Assembly (NCBI RefSeq): GCF_000171615.1
Contig: NZ_ABFU01000017.1
Coordinates: forward strand, 1-33,405
Reading direction: 5' to 3'
Length of the DNA: 33,405 bases
DNA from: Bacillus coahuilensis m4-4
Lineage (GTDB): Bacteria; Bacillota; Bacilli; Bacillales; Bacillaceae_K
This document shows, one piece after another, positions 16,848 to 26,056 of this stretch; within the stretch, counting starts at the first letter, position 1, and every line of letters starts with the position of its first letter. The notes under the pieces were generated by a model. The model was not told the origin of the DNA. It searched no databases and worked only from the letters and a program-made list of their open reading frames with translations. Made by a program: the position numbers and the translations under genes.

Positions 16848-18189
16848 ATTCTATATCCTCTATATTCCCCTTGCCCAGCACCGCATCATCATCATTAATC
16901 GTAACAAGAATAGACCTAATAACGCGATTATCAATCTCAGATACTTCAAAGCGAATCCCACCATAATAGATAGCTTCGCCATTTTTTATATCTACATTCT
17001 GAGTAAGAATCCACCCACCAATTGTATCAAGATCGGTGTCATCCATATCAATTTTCAGAAGCTCATTCACTTCACTAATTAATACTTTCCCGTCTAACAC
17101 ATAATGGGTTTCATCTTCCTGCTGAATTTCTGGAATTTCATCCTCATCGAATTCATCACGAATGTCACCAACAATTTCTTCAAGAATGTCTTCTACTGTG
17201 ACAAGTCCAGATGTTCCACCATATTCGTCAATTAGAATGGCAAGATGAATGCGTTCCTTTTGCATTTTAATAAGCAAATCATAAATAGGTATGGTCTCAA
17301 TCACTTCTATAACGGGGCGTAAAAAACGGTCCAGCTGAATCGTTTTACGTTCGTCTGGTGTGAGGCGAATATAAGTTGTGAAAATTTCTTTGATATTAAT
17401 CATCCCAACAACAGAATCTTTATCTCCGTTCACAAGTGGATAACGTGTGAACTGTTCTTCTTCCATTGTCTTAAATAAATCTTCAATATTTCCTTCAATT
17501 TCAAGGGCAACCATTTCTGTACGTGGTACCATAATTTCTTTAGCTACGCGATTGTCGAATTCAAATATGTTATTCACATAGTTGAATTCTGATTTATTAA
17601 TCTCTCCTCGTTCAAAGCTTTCCGTTAATATAATACGTAACTCCTCTTCACTATGGGCAATTTCATGCTCCGATGCGCTTTTTATCCCAAATAAACCAAC
17701 AATAAAACGTGCGGAACCATTTAACGCCCAGATAAACGGATACATGATACGATAGAACATAATAATAGACGGTGATAATAGCAGGGTTAAGGCTTCAGAC
17801 TTTTGAATCGCCACCGTTTTTGGCGCAAGCTCTCCAATTACAACGTGCAAGAATGTAATCGTTGCAAACGCAATGGCAAACGACAAGAGTTGTGAAACAC
17901 TGTGAGGGATATGTAAATCATGAAATACCGGTTCTAGAATTCTTTCAACAGTAGGCTCCCCTAACCACCCTAAACCTAGTGCTGTAATCGTAATACCTAA
18001 TTGACAGGCAGATAAATACCCATCTAAGTTATTTAATACTTTATGAGCAGCAATCGCCCGTTTATTCCCCTCTTCAGCGAGCTGCTCAATACGAGTACCT
18101 CTTACTTTCACAACGGCAAATTCAGTTGCAACAAAAAATGCGGTTAATGCGATTAATATGGCTACGAGAATTAAATTGATTATCGTCAC
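16846..18189 (-). CDS. CNNM/CorC-type membrane protein with CBS pair (hemolysin family)
   Basis: A 447-residue membrane protein: DUF21/CNNM domain with about four membrane segments (residues 1-190; VAILIALTAFFVATEFAVVKVR, LGITITALGLGWLGEPTVE, IAFATITFLHVVIGELAPKTVA), then a CBS pair (about 205-335; IMVPRTEMVALEIEG, HLAILIDEYGGTSGLVTVEDILEEIVGDI) and a C-terminal CorC_HlyC domain (about 350-430). B. subtilis relatives are MpfA (YhdP), linked to magnesium efflux, and YqhB. The name hemolysin is historical. The CBS pair probably senses Mg-ATP. A second, different paralogue lies upstream, as with yhdP and yhdT in B. subtilis. The frame is intact. Mg efflux is an inference from family work. Confidence 0.85.
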   Translation of the reverse strand: MTIINLILVAILIALTAFFVATEFAVVKVRGTRIEQLAEEGNKRAIAAHKVLNNLDGYLSACQLGITITALGLGWLGEPTVERILEPVFHDLHIPHSVSQLLSFAIAFATITFLHVVIGELAPKTVAIQKSEALTLLLSPSIIMFYRIMYPFIWALNGSARFIVGLFGIKSASEHEIAHSEEELRIILTESFERGEINKSEFNYVNNIFEFDNRVAKEIMVPRTEMVALEIEGNIEDLFKTMEEEQFTRYPLVNGDKDSVVGMINIKEIFTTYIRLTPDERKTIQLDRFLRPVIEVIETIPIYDLLIKMQKERIHLAILIDEYGGTSGLVTVEDILEEIVGDIRDEFDEDEIPEIQQEDETHYVLDGKVLISEVNELLKIDMDDTDLDTIGGWILTQNVDIKNGEAIYYGGIRFEVSEIDNRVIRSILVTINDDDAVLGKGNIEDIE

Positions 18190-18298
18190 GTCTATCCTAG
18201 ACCTACTTAGGTCAAGGATTCACCTCCACACAATTGACTTAGACTTCTTTGTTATATCTACTATCCTCTTTCCTCATTTTAAAACTATCCTTATAAAA

Positions 18299-18340
18299 GA
18301 AGCTTGTATGAAGTTATCCATACAAGCTTCTTCTTTCTAT
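18299..18340 (-). terminator. Intrinsic terminator of the second CNNM/CBS gene
   Basis: A 12-base perfect stem (GAAGCTTGTATG and complement, eight-base loop) with a T-rich tail on the minus strand lies just after the stop at 18345, so the two paralogues are transcribed separately. Confidence 0.8.
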
Positions 18341-18344
18341 TAGA

Positions 18345-19614
18345 TTAAGCAGTTTGAATCATATCATCCATTTTCTCGATAATGATTTTTTCAATTCTTC
18401 GATTTTGCACGTCTTCAATGAGGATTTTTACTGCTTCATAGGTCATGCTTTCCCCTTTTTTCGGAAGGTATCCTAAGGTGTCTGAAATCCATCCACTAAT
18501 CGTGGTAGACGTAGGTTCAAGGATTGTCACGTTAAATAACTCTGTGAATTCTTCAATCGATACCTTTCCATCTAGCCTTACTTTTCCTTCTTCAAGCTGT
18601 TCAATCCATTCTTCACTTTCATCGTGCTCATCCCATATATCTCCAACAATCTCTTCAATAATATCTTCCATAGAAATAATACCCGCTGTACCTCCGTACT
18701 CATCTACGACAACAGCTAAATGCACTTTCGCTTTTTGTAAGATCTTTTAAGAGATTCGATATTTTACCTGATGAAATCACGTATAAAGGCTTCAGCATTA
18801 TATCCTCAATGTTAAAGTTCGCATCTTGAATATAGCTTGGAAAGAAATCTCGATGAGAAATAATTCCAATAATATTATCGATGCTTCCTTCAAAGACGGG
18901 CAGTCGCGAAAACTTTTCTGCTATAAATATTTGTTTAATTTCTTCGTTTGTTGTTTCTGTTGATATCGCTACAACATCTGGTCGTGGTGTTAAAATATCC
19001 TTCACGATAATGTCATCAAACTCAATTGCATTATGAAGGAGTTCTTTTTCCGTTGAGAGAAATGTCCCCTCCTCTTCTCCGATTTCCACTAGTGCTTTTA
19101 CATCGTCATCCGTTACTGTCGGTTCAAGCTCATAGTCACCAATTAGCTTGTTAACACCAGCTTTCATTTGAACGAATAGCAAAGTTACGGGATAAAAGAG
19201 TTTCATGATTATTGTTAAGGTCGCTGATGCATTAAACAAGAATTTCTCTGCAAACTGCTTTGCTAAGGATTTTGGTAAAATTTCTCCAAACACTAAAATA
19301 ATGACCGTAAGAATAATGGTTGTTAATGCGATAGTGGTTCCTTGGCTACCAAACATATCTGTTGCAATTTTTGTTGCAATGGTCGCCATCGCAATATTTA
19401 CAATATTATTTCCGATTAAAATAGTCGATAAGGTTTGGTCAAACTTTTCCGTTAGCTTCAGAGAACGTATTGCTTTCACATTTTGTTCCTCTGCTCCGTT
19501 ACGCAAACGAATTTTGTTTGCGCTCGTTAACGCAGTTTCTGACGCAGAAAAAAAGCCTGATAGCATTAATAAAGCCCCTAACAAGATAATCGAGTCATAG
19601 GGTATACTGTCCAA
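18345..19614 (-). CDS. CNNM/CorC-type membrane protein with CBS pair, frameshifted
   Basis: A second DUF21/CBS/CorC_HlyC protein of about 422 residues. The membrane domain carries SGFFSASETALTSANKIRLR, LIGNNIVNIAMATIATK and FGEILPKSLAKQFAEK. The CBS pair starts at KDILTPRPDVVAIS and continues, after the break, with HLAVVVDEYGGTAGIISMEDIIEEIVGDI. The break is near 18739: one extra base separates SNLLKDL from QKAKVHLAVVV. As written, the start is a TTG at 19614 with a distant ribosome site. If one T is missing at about 19613, an ATG at 19622 with GGAGAG just upstream would give MNDLDSIPYDS, which looks more natural. It resembles B. subtilis YhdT/YugS. Likely role: magnesium or other divalent-ion homeostasis. 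Confidence 0.8.
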
Positions 19615-19751
19615 TCGTTCATCACTCTCCTGAATATAGATAGCTTAACTATACAATATAAGTTATGACTTTAGCAATCTATACATTCTAATGTAATGAA
19701 AATATAAATAGATCGCCTAATCATTATACATCAAGCCATGTTATCAAAAAT

Positions 19752-19790
19752 GCAGCCTACTCAAGAGATATAGGCTGCCAAGTTTTTATT
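19752..19790 (-). terminator. Intrinsic terminator of the pspA-nfeD-floT operon
   Basis: An eight-base stem (GCAGCCTA/TAGGCTGC) with an 11-base loop, followed by ATTTTTG on the minus strand, lies after floT. Confidence 0.75.
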
Positions 19791-19807
19791 TTCCTTGATC
19801 TGACGCT

Positions 19808-21333
19808 TTAGAAGCACCAACTTTTCCTCTTCTTTTTCGCCAATTCATAGGTTAAACCATCTATACTATGTCTAATATTTCCTTTTCCAGAAAGGTTCTC
19901 AAGCATCTCCCGAACGTCGATTCCAGAAGAAGCTTTTAGTGATTCTTGCATGGTGGACATTAGATTCGTTGCATAGCCTGTCACTTTATTCGCTCCACCA
20001 TTTACGTTATCACTACCTGTATCCACAACCGTAATCTTGTCAATATTACCTAGTGGACTTGCCACTTCCTTCGCATACTCAGGAAGCATTTTTAATACCA
20101 TGTCTAGGATAGCCGCTTGACCAAATTGCTCGAAGGCTTCTGCGATTTTTCGTTTTGCTTCCGCTTCTGCAAGCCCCTTCAGTCGAATGACTTCTGCTTC
20201 TGTTTCCCCTTTCGCTCTCTCTGCATCTGCTTTCGCCATTCCGTCCACACGTACACGCTCGGCTTCTGCTTGAGCTAACGCTTCAATACGGTACTTGTTC
20301 GCATCTGCTTCTGCGATTTGCTTCATTTTATCTGCTGACGCCGCTTGTTCTACTGCGTAGCGGTCTGCGTCCGCTTTCTTCTTCACTTCTGAATCATATT
20401 GTCGCTCTCGACGTAGGATTTCTTTTTCTTCTAACTCAATTTGCTTTTGACGCTCAATAATACGGACCTGCATTTCTTGCTCTGTTACCTGCTGCTTATT
20501 GCGTGCGGTTTCGAGGTCGTATGCTTGGTCAGCGCGAGCACGAGCTGTGTCCTGCTCTTGTCTATATTCTGCCACTTTAAGTTGATTGATTTTCTCAGCC
20601 TCTGCAATTTCCGTTGCTCTTTCTAGTTCAGATCGCTTCGCATCTTTATCAGCTTCTGCTCGCTTAATTCGCGTCTCTTTTTCAGCTTCCGCTGTCGCAA
20701 TATCAGCATCACGCTTCACTTGGGCAATACGCGGTTTCCCCAATGATTCTAGATAGCCATTTTTATCACGAAGGTCTTTGATTGTAAAGGAGACGATGAT
20801 TAGACCCATTTTCGCTAAATCCTGAGATGCGACACGTTGAACCTCTTGCGAGAACTTATCACGATTTTTATATATTTCTTCTACAGTCATACTACCTAAA
20901 ATAGAACGTAGGTGACCTTCTAAAACCTCTCGCGCTTCATTTTCACGATCTTCTTTCTTTTCCCTAAGAATTGCTCAGCAGCTGTCGCAATCTCCCCTAT
21001 ACTTCCACCAATTTTGATGATAGCTGTTCCGTCTGCCATGACCGGAACCCCTTGCTCTGTATACACTTCTGGAGTCGTGACTTCAAGTTTACTAGATAAT
21101 AAGCTTAGTGGCTCTGCTTGCTGGAATACCGGTAAAATAAAGGCACCCCCACCACGGATAATTTTAATTTTATTTCCTGCTTCATCGATATGAACATTCT
21201 TCCCACCTAAATAGCTTCCTGTTACGATTAAAGCCTCATCAGGACCCACTGTACGATACTTAGAAATAAACACACCAATAAAGGCAAGGAGTATAAATAC
21301 AACTAATCCAACGACAATAAAAATCGGTTCCAT
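19808..21333 (-). CDS. floT: Flotillin (SPFH/band 7 protein), frameshifted
   Basis: A membrane scaffold protein of about 508 residues, near the 509 of B. subtilis FloT (YuaG), organising functional membrane microdomains. An N-terminal membrane hairpin (residues 3-24), the SPFH domain (TVGPDEALIVTGS to about 330), a long Ala/Glu-rich coiled coil with many EAEA repeats, and a C-terminal tail are all present. The break is near 20951-20960: adding one A to the run in GGGAAAAGAAAG joins EQFLGK to EDRENEAREVLEGHLRSILG. The last codons are uncertain, because dropping one A near 19845 would give a different tail ending GASKASDQGK with TAA at 19786. It starts 12 bases after nfeD and shares the sigma-W promoter upstream of pspA. 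Confidence 0.9.
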
Positions 21334-21345
21334 TTCTTCACTCTC

Positions 21346-21883
21346 CTATGAGTATAAATGTTCTCTTGTATGAGGCGTTACGTACACCACACCTTTTTGT
21401 ACATCAATAATTAATACTTCGGTACCATCTTTAATACATTCATTTTCAAGGCTAACCGCAGACTTTGCGAATGTCCCACTGTTTCCTTCTATAACTACTT
21501 CACCAAAACCATCCTCGGGTATTGTCAAGATGACTCGACCCATTCTCCCCTTTAGAGAATCTTCTGTATACACAAGGGATTCTTCTGAAGAAGATAGGGG
21601 GATTAAAATAAATACATTAAATAATATCGTGAATAATAAGGCGACAATTGCTGCTATCCCCCCCGATCAGCCAAGAATTCACCCCTGTTAACAGCTCTAA
21701 TAAGTATCCGGACGCGCTAGTAAAAGTGATAAAGGCTAGAATTAAGATAGGGTTGATAAAAGATACACCTTCAACCACCCCATCAACAATATCGCCAAAT
21801 AAAATATATAGCACCATACACGCCGCTGAAACGACTAGCGTGGTTAAGTAAATGCTCTCCAGGGATGATCCAAAAAGCTCCAT
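21346..21883 (-). CDS. NfeD-family membrane protein (YuaF type), frameshifted
   Basis: About 178 residues when repaired, similar in length to B. subtilis YuaF, the partner of flotillin. Membrane segments span roughly residues 12-33, 42-62 and 70-100, followed by a C-terminal OB-fold domain with SLKGRMGRVILTIPEDGFGEVVIEG. The frame breaks in a run of seven C on the plus strand (21658-21664). Six would give NSWLIGGIAAIVALLFTILF leading straight into the OB domain. It lies between pspA and floT with gaps of about 12 bases on each side, so all three form one operon. NfeD proteins associate with SPFH proteins; the exact role is unclear. Confidence 0.85.
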
Positions 21884-21895
21884 ACACTTCCATCC

Positions 21896-22570
21896 TTACG
21901 CTTCATTTTTTAGTTGCTTTTTTAGCTCCTCTAATTCCTTTAATACGGCTGTGTTACTGTCAAGCTCATCTAATTCCTGTTCAAGGGTCTTACTGTCAAC
22001 AAGAAAATCTTCTGATGCTTCTGCCTCTGCCTCTTTTCTCATCACTTTCTCTTCCATTCGTTCAAATCCCTTTTTAGCACTTGTTGTCTGACTCACCCCT
22101 AAGCTTCTATTAAGCTGGGCTCTTGAATCGGCTGCCTCCGCTCGAGATTTTAAGGTGTCTCTCTTTAGTTCCATCTCGCGGAATTCTGCGCGCATAACGC
22201 CTAGCTTTTGCTTTAAATCTTCCACATGCTCCGTCGTTTTAGCATGAAGAGCTTGTAATTGTGCCACTTCATCTAGCAAGCGCCCTTTATCCTCCAACGC
22301 TCTCTTCGCAAGATCTTCACGGTTACTCTTTAGCGCTTCTATTGCTTGCTGTTGACGTTTTTCAACCAGCTCATTTGCTTGTGAAATCTTATGAGCGAGA
22401 AGCTTTTCCTCTGCCATCATCTTTGCCGTTGCTTTTTCTCCATCAACTATTTCTTGATTCATTTGACGCAGAAACTCCTCTACCATTAAGACAGGATTTT
22501 CAGCGCGATCCACAATTCCATGTAACTCAGAGCTTACAACCGTTTTAATACGCTTAAACAGTTCAAACAT
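21896..22570 (-). CDS. pspA: PspA/IM30 family phage-shock protein
   Basis: A 224-residue, almost wholly alpha-helical coiled-coil protein of the PspA/IM30 (ESCRT-III-like) family, which binds stressed membranes from the inside and helps keep the proton gradient. The N-terminal amphipathic helix starts MFELFKRIKTVVSSELHG, and the NPVLMVEEFLRQMNQEI block is typical. The ATG at 22570 is chosen because AAAGGAG stands seven bases upstream; the ATG at 22576 is too close to it. A near-perfect sigma-W promoter lies just upstream, so it leads the operon pspA-nfeD-floT. B. subtilis pspA is also sigma-W controlled but sits in another operon. A second family member, LiaH, is encoded at 31456-32097. Confidence 0.88.
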   Translation of the reverse strand: MFELFKRIKTVVSSELHGIVDRAENPVLMVEEFLRQMNQEIVDGEKATAKMMAEEKLLAHKISQANELVEKRQQQAIEALKSNREDLAKRALEDKGRLLDEVAQLQALHAKTTEHVEDLKQKLGVMRAEFREMELKRDTLKSRAEAADSRAQLNRSLGVSQTTSAKKGFERMEEKVMRKEAEAEASEDFLVDSKTLEQELDELDSNTAVLKELEELKKQLKNEA

Positions 22571-22603
22571 CTTCATTCTCCTTTCGTTTTGTGCGATACC
22601 TTA

Positions 22604-22631
22604 TATACGATAAGGAAGAGATAAAGTTTCA
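22604..22631 (-). promoter_or_regulatory. Sigma-W (ECF) promoter of the pspA-nfeD-floT operon
   Basis: TGAAAC (22631-22626), a 16-base spacer, then CGTATA (22609-22604). This matches the sigma-W consensus TGAAAC-N16-CGTA exactly and lies about 35 bases before the pspA ATG. Confidence 0.85.
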
Positions 22632-22780
22632 AAAAATTCATTAAGTTAAGAAAATACTTTCTTCTAGTAAACTACATGAATGAAGGGGAAAGTATGGAGA
22701 TTCTTTTAAGAGGAAAACAGCAGATCCATTACCACAGTTTAGATCGTTTGCTGTACAAAGCGAATTGTTTATGGGTAATA

Positions 22781-22811
22781 AAAAGCCCCCTTATATGAAA
22801 AAAGGGGGACA
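22781..22811 (-). terminator. Intrinsic terminator of the ABC-F gene
   Basis: A GTCCCCCTT/AAGGGGGC stem followed on the minus strand by TTTTTATT lies just after the stop at 22825. Confidence 0.8.
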
Positions 22812-22824
22812 AAATTTACTACCA

Positions 22825-24713
22825 TCAATTATCTACTATTTTAATCCATGCACTCTCTAGCTGGTCTTTTTGTTCTTCTAGATGGTTCATCTTTTCTTGT
22901 AAAATCTGTAATTGAGTCAGATCTTCGGTTCTCATCATTTCTTCTTGAAGTTGGAGTAGTTCTTCTTCTATTTCTTCTATTTTGGCTTCAATCTCGTTAA
23001 TCGGCTTGTTCTTGTTCGGCTCTAGCTTTTCTTGTTGCACCTTCTTATCTTTCGTAGTGTTTGTTTCTGCTTCTATTGATAGATTTACTCTTTCTCTCGG
23101 AATCTTTGACTTTGCCCAAGAGTACGGACCTTCAAAGTAATGAAGCTTCTGATCTTGAATCCAATACGTTTTTGAGAACAACTTGTTTAAAAAATATCGG
23201 TCATGAGAAACCGTGAGTATGGTTCCTCGGAAGTCCTCTAACGCATCTTCTAGAACCTCTTTTGAATCAATATCTAAATGGTTGGTAGGTTCATCTAGCA
23301 ATAAAAAAGTTAATATCCTGATGCATAAGCTGGGCTAATCGCAGCCTCATTTTCTCACCGCCACTTAACCCTTTCACTTTACGAAATACACCTTCTCCAT
23401 AAAACATAAATCGTGCTAAAATGTGACGAGCATCTCCTTCAACCACTGGTACTTCAACACGAAACACATCAATGACGCGCATCTCTACATCTTGAAAATC
23501 TGTCGTTTGTGATAGATACCCAATTCGAACATTGCTTCCTACTTTCACAACACCAGAGTCAGGAGCTTCAAGCCCTAAAACCATTTTCACAATGGTCGAT
23601 TTTCCTGTTCCATTTCTTCCTACAATGGCCGTCCTGTCCCCATATTGTACAAGCATATTGGCTTCCTTTAAGAGCGTTTGCTGTTGGAATCCTTTGTTCA
23701 CTTCAATGAGCTTTAGAGCATCCTTCCCACTTCGATCAAGCTGAGTAAAGCTTAAATCCATCTTCTTAGCTTCTATCACGGGTCTCTTCAGCTTCTCCAT
23801 TCGCTCTAACGCTCTTTCCATATTCCTTGCTCGCTTGTGTAGCCCTTCATTTGGTGGATTCGCCTGATTTGCCCACTCCTTCAATCTCTTAATTGCTTCT
23901 TTCTATTTTTTTAATCTTCTTTTGCTGCTCTTGATAGGCTTGGAACTCTTGCAGAAGTCGTTCTTCTTTTTCTTTCACAAAAGTAGAGTAATTTCCGTGA
24001 TAAATCGTTAATTCCCCTTCTTCTAGATCGTATACCTTCTTGACAACGGTATCTAAAAAATATCGATCATGAGAAATCATCATCACTGCTCCCGGATATT
24101 CATTGAGGAAGCCTTCTAGCCACTCTACCGCCATAATATCTAGGTGATTCGTTGGCTCATCTAACAGCAGTAGTTCAGGCTCTTGAAGCAGGATGTATCC
24201 TAGACAAACTTTCGTCTGCTCTCCTCCACTTAGCTTTTGAAAAGGCTTTTCAACCAACCCACCCAGCTCAAGTCCATTAATCATCCGAGCAATCCTAGAC
24301 TCCATTTCATATCCACCGTTACGTGTGAACTCCTCCTGCAGGGAACCATATCGCTCTAGGAGGCTTTCCATTGAATCTACGTTTGTAGCCATTTGCCATT
24401 CTAATTGTTTTAATTCTTTTTCTACCTTAACAAGGTGCCCGAAAGCACTTTCTAATACATTTCTACCTGTCATCTCAGAAGCAAACGTAGGAATCTGTGC
24501 CAAATATCCAACCTTTGCGCCTTTTTTGATGGCAATTGTCCCACTATCGGGGGATTCAATTTTACTTATACATTTAAACAGGGTCGTTTTTCCGCTCCCA
24601 TTACGACCTACAAGACCTATTTTTTCACCGTCTTTAATCTCAAATTGTACATCTTCAAAAATAACCGTTCCGGCAAAGGATTTTTTTAATTGGCTTCCAC
24701 TGCATATCATCAT
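22825..24713 (-). CDS. ABC-F family ATPase (ribosome-protection type), two frameshifts
   Basis: A soluble twin-ATPase of about 628 residues when repaired. The first domain has Walker [11 protein letters not shown], signature LSGGEQTKV and Walker [14 protein letters not shown]; an interdomain linker follows; the second domain has [19 protein letters not shown] and [11 protein letters not shown]; the C-terminal extension is a charged coiled coil. There are no membrane segments, so it acts on the ribosome rather than as a transporter. The frame breaks near 23900 (one extra A, joining KKIKKIE to [12 protein letters not shown]) and at the A run 23303-23308 (six instead of five, joining HQDINF to LLLDEPTNH). 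The start ATG ATG at 24713 has GGAAG upstream. A long leader with an attenuator suggests antibiotic induction, as for vmlR-like genes. The drug range is unknown. Confidence 0.85.
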
Positions 24714-24734
24714 CGTAAATCTTCCTTTCTCGAT

Positions 24735-24768
24735 AAAAAAGCAACGGGAAAGAAACTCATCCCATTGC
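24735..24768 (-). promoter_or_regulatory. Attenuator (leader terminator) of the ABC-F gene
   Basis: On the minus strand GCAATGGGA and TCCCGTTGC form a nine-base stem (one G-U pair) with a 10-base loop, followed by six T, only about 20 bases before the ABC-F start. An intrinsic terminator placed between promoter and gene indicates transcription attenuation. Upstream, ATTCCATT (24880-24873) can pair over eight bases with AATGGGAT (24766-24759) in the 5' arm, a possible antiterminator. Confidence 0.75.
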
Positions 24769-24891
24769 TTTAAAAATCTACTTAATGGTGGAGCCGTTCG
24801 ACCTGGTAAAAACCTTCCGAGTTGAACAACCACTAGTATACAAACTCCACATAAGTGTTTTCCTGCTTTTTTAATGGAATAAAGAGTGTTC

Positions 24892-25023
24892 TCAAACAGT
24901 ACTATGAACATGAGTGCTAAAAAAGGACAGACGGGTCCCGTTCATCACAACATCATGAAAAATTGCGCGGCAAATATATACGTATGATAAAAATTGTCCA
25001 CGCAAACCTACTGTTTGTTTCAC
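24892..25023 (-). CDS. Probable leader peptide of the ABC-F gene (43 aa)
   Basis: A 43-codon frame starting with GTG at 25023, seven bases after the very strong ribosome site AAAGGAGGG, and about 28 bases after the likely transcription start. It begins MKQTVGLRGQFLSY and ends with TGA at 24892-24894, about 120 bases before the attenuator hairpin. Leader peptides of this sort stall the ribosome in the presence of the drug and change the folding of the mRNA downstream. A second frame, open from 24911 in phase with the ABC-F gene right through the hairpin, starts inside this one. Which of the two is translated is not settled. If one T is dropped from the T run near 24921, the two frames join. 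That this peptide is made is an inference from the ribosome site. Confidence 0.5.
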   Translation of the reverse strand: MKQTVGLRGQFLSYVYICRAIFHDVVMNGTRLSFFSTHVHSTV

Positions 25024-25057
25024 TCTTCATCCCTCCTTTGCCTGTTAGTTACTGTTA

Positions 25058-25086
25058 ATTATATAAAATTCTCATAATTTGTGCAA
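25058..25086 (-). promoter_or_regulatory. Sigma-A promoter of the ABC-F leader
   Basis: TTGCAC (25086-25081), a 17-base spacer, then TATAAT (25063-25058). It sits about 350 bases before the ABC-F start, which gives a leader long enough for attenuation. The stretch 25087-25280 between this promoter and the queF terminator shows nothing else. Confidence 0.75.
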
Positions 25087-25280
25087 ATTTTGTTTTATCT
25101 TTAGGAAATGGTGAAAAAGGACCTCTAAAAAGAATCTTCTTAACAAGCGTCATACAGATAAAAATTTTCTTCAAGCAAGAGTACCGTATGCATCCCCTAT
25201 CCGCCAACTTTCCTTTCTAAATATACCCTCGATAGTTAAATAGGTTGGTTGACTCAAACTATTTTAAAGTTCAGAATAGA

Positions 25281-25319
25281 AAAAAGCTGATCCTTTCGAG
25301 ATGAGGGATCAGCTTTTTT
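25281..25319. terminator. Bidirectional-looking intrinsic terminator after queF
   Basis: A 13-base stem (AAAAAGCTGATCC with its complement) and a 12-base loop, with A and T tracts on the two sides, ends two bases from the queF stop. Confidence 0.85.
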
Positions 25320-25321
25320 GT

Positions 25322-25819
25322 TTATCGATTATTAACTGTTTCTGGATAAAGATCGTGATTCATAAGACGATAATCGGCCATTTTTTCGTATTTCGTTCCA
25401 GGTCTTCCCCAGTTACAGTATGGATCAATACTAATTCCACCACGTGGTGTGAATTTCCCCCATACTTCTATGTAACGAGGATTCATTAGTTCAATAAGAT
25501 CGTTCATGATAATATTCATGCAATCTTCATGAAAATCACCATGGTTTCTAAAGCTAAATAGATATAGTTTTAGCGACTTACTTTCAACCATTTTTACATC
25601 TGGAATGTAGCTAATATAAATTGTGGCGAAATCGGGTTGATTCGTTTTAGGACAAAGTGAAGTGAATTCTGGACAGTTAAACTTAACAAAATAGTCTCTA
25701 TTCACATGCTTATTGTCGAAGGATTCAAGCACACCCGGATTGTATTCAAATACATAGTTGGTGCCTTGATTACCTAAAAGGGTAACATCCTTTAATTCAT
25801 CATCTTTTCTTCCTGTCAT
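25322..25819 (-). CDS. queF: NADPH-dependent 7-cyano-7-deazaguanine reductase QueF
   Basis: A 165-residue enzyme of the short (type I, tunnel-fold) QueF class that reduces preQ0 to preQ1 in queuosine synthesis for tRNA. It shows the catalytic [14 protein letters not shown] block with Cys56 and Asp63, the QueF motif [21 protein letters not shown], and the C-terminal [20 protein letters not shown] precedes the ATG, and a preQ1-I riboswitch occupies the leader. In B. subtilis queF is the last gene of queCDEF; here it stands alone, so the other genes must lie elsewhere. The frame is intact and flanked by a terminator and its own promoter, so this is a single-gene unit. Confidence 0.95.
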   Translation of the reverse strand: MTGRKDDELKDVTLLGNQGTNYVFEYNPGVLESFDNKHVNRDYFVKFNCPEFTSLCPKTNQPDFATIYISYIPDVKMVESKSLKLYLFSFRNHGDFHEDCMNIIMNDLIELMNPRYIEVWGKFTPRGGISIDPYCNWGRPGTKYEKMADYRLMNHDLYPETVNNR

Positions 25820-25827
25820 TGTTTAGT

Positions 25828-25914
25828 TCCTCCTAATGCCGAAGGGAAGAAAGGTTCGAATGGCCAAACAGGTCTATAGTTTTTTATAGAGGGTGAAAGC
25901 TATGAACCTCTCCC
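25828..25914 (-). promoter_or_regulatory. preQ1-I riboswitch and expression platform of queF
   Basis: The minus strand at 25914-25871 carries GAGAGGTTC, ATAGC, then CACCCTCTATAAAAAACTA, the canonical preQ1 class I pseudoknot aptamer. Downstream, GAACCTTTC (25857-25849) can pair with the P1 strand GAGAGGTTC over nine bases as an alternative helix, and TTCTTCC next to it can pair with the ribosome site GGAGGAA over seven bases. This points to translational OFF control: ligand frees the anti-ribosome-site strand. The aptamer is certain by motif; the platform model is an inference. Confidence 0.92.
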
Positions 25915-25945
25915 GTAATGGGCGGGTAATTGTAATATAAATTTA

Positions 25946-25974
25946 ATAGTAGACAGTTCGACGAATCATGTCAA
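25946..25974 (-). promoter_or_regulatory. Sigma-A promoter of the queF unit
   Basis: TTGACA (25974-25969), a 17-base spacer and TACTAT (25951-25946) stand about 30 bases before the riboswitch aptamer. Confidence 0.75.
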
Positions 25975-26056
25975 TAAAAAATAAACAGGAATCTAACACG
26001 TTATTCCGTAATTTTGGTACGATGGAATCACTAGATTTGTCAGGGGGATATATCTA

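Noticed and set aside
22694..22824. Small plus-strand frame with a weak ribosome site between the sigma-W promoter and the ABC-F terminator
   Set aside because: It reads through the terminator hairpin into the ABC-F coding strand in antisense, and its codons look random.
24714..24911. N-terminal extension of the ABC-F protein by 66 residues
   Set aside because: The frame is open, but it runs through the attenuator hairpin, and the ATG at 24713 has its own ribosome site and matches the usual start of the family.
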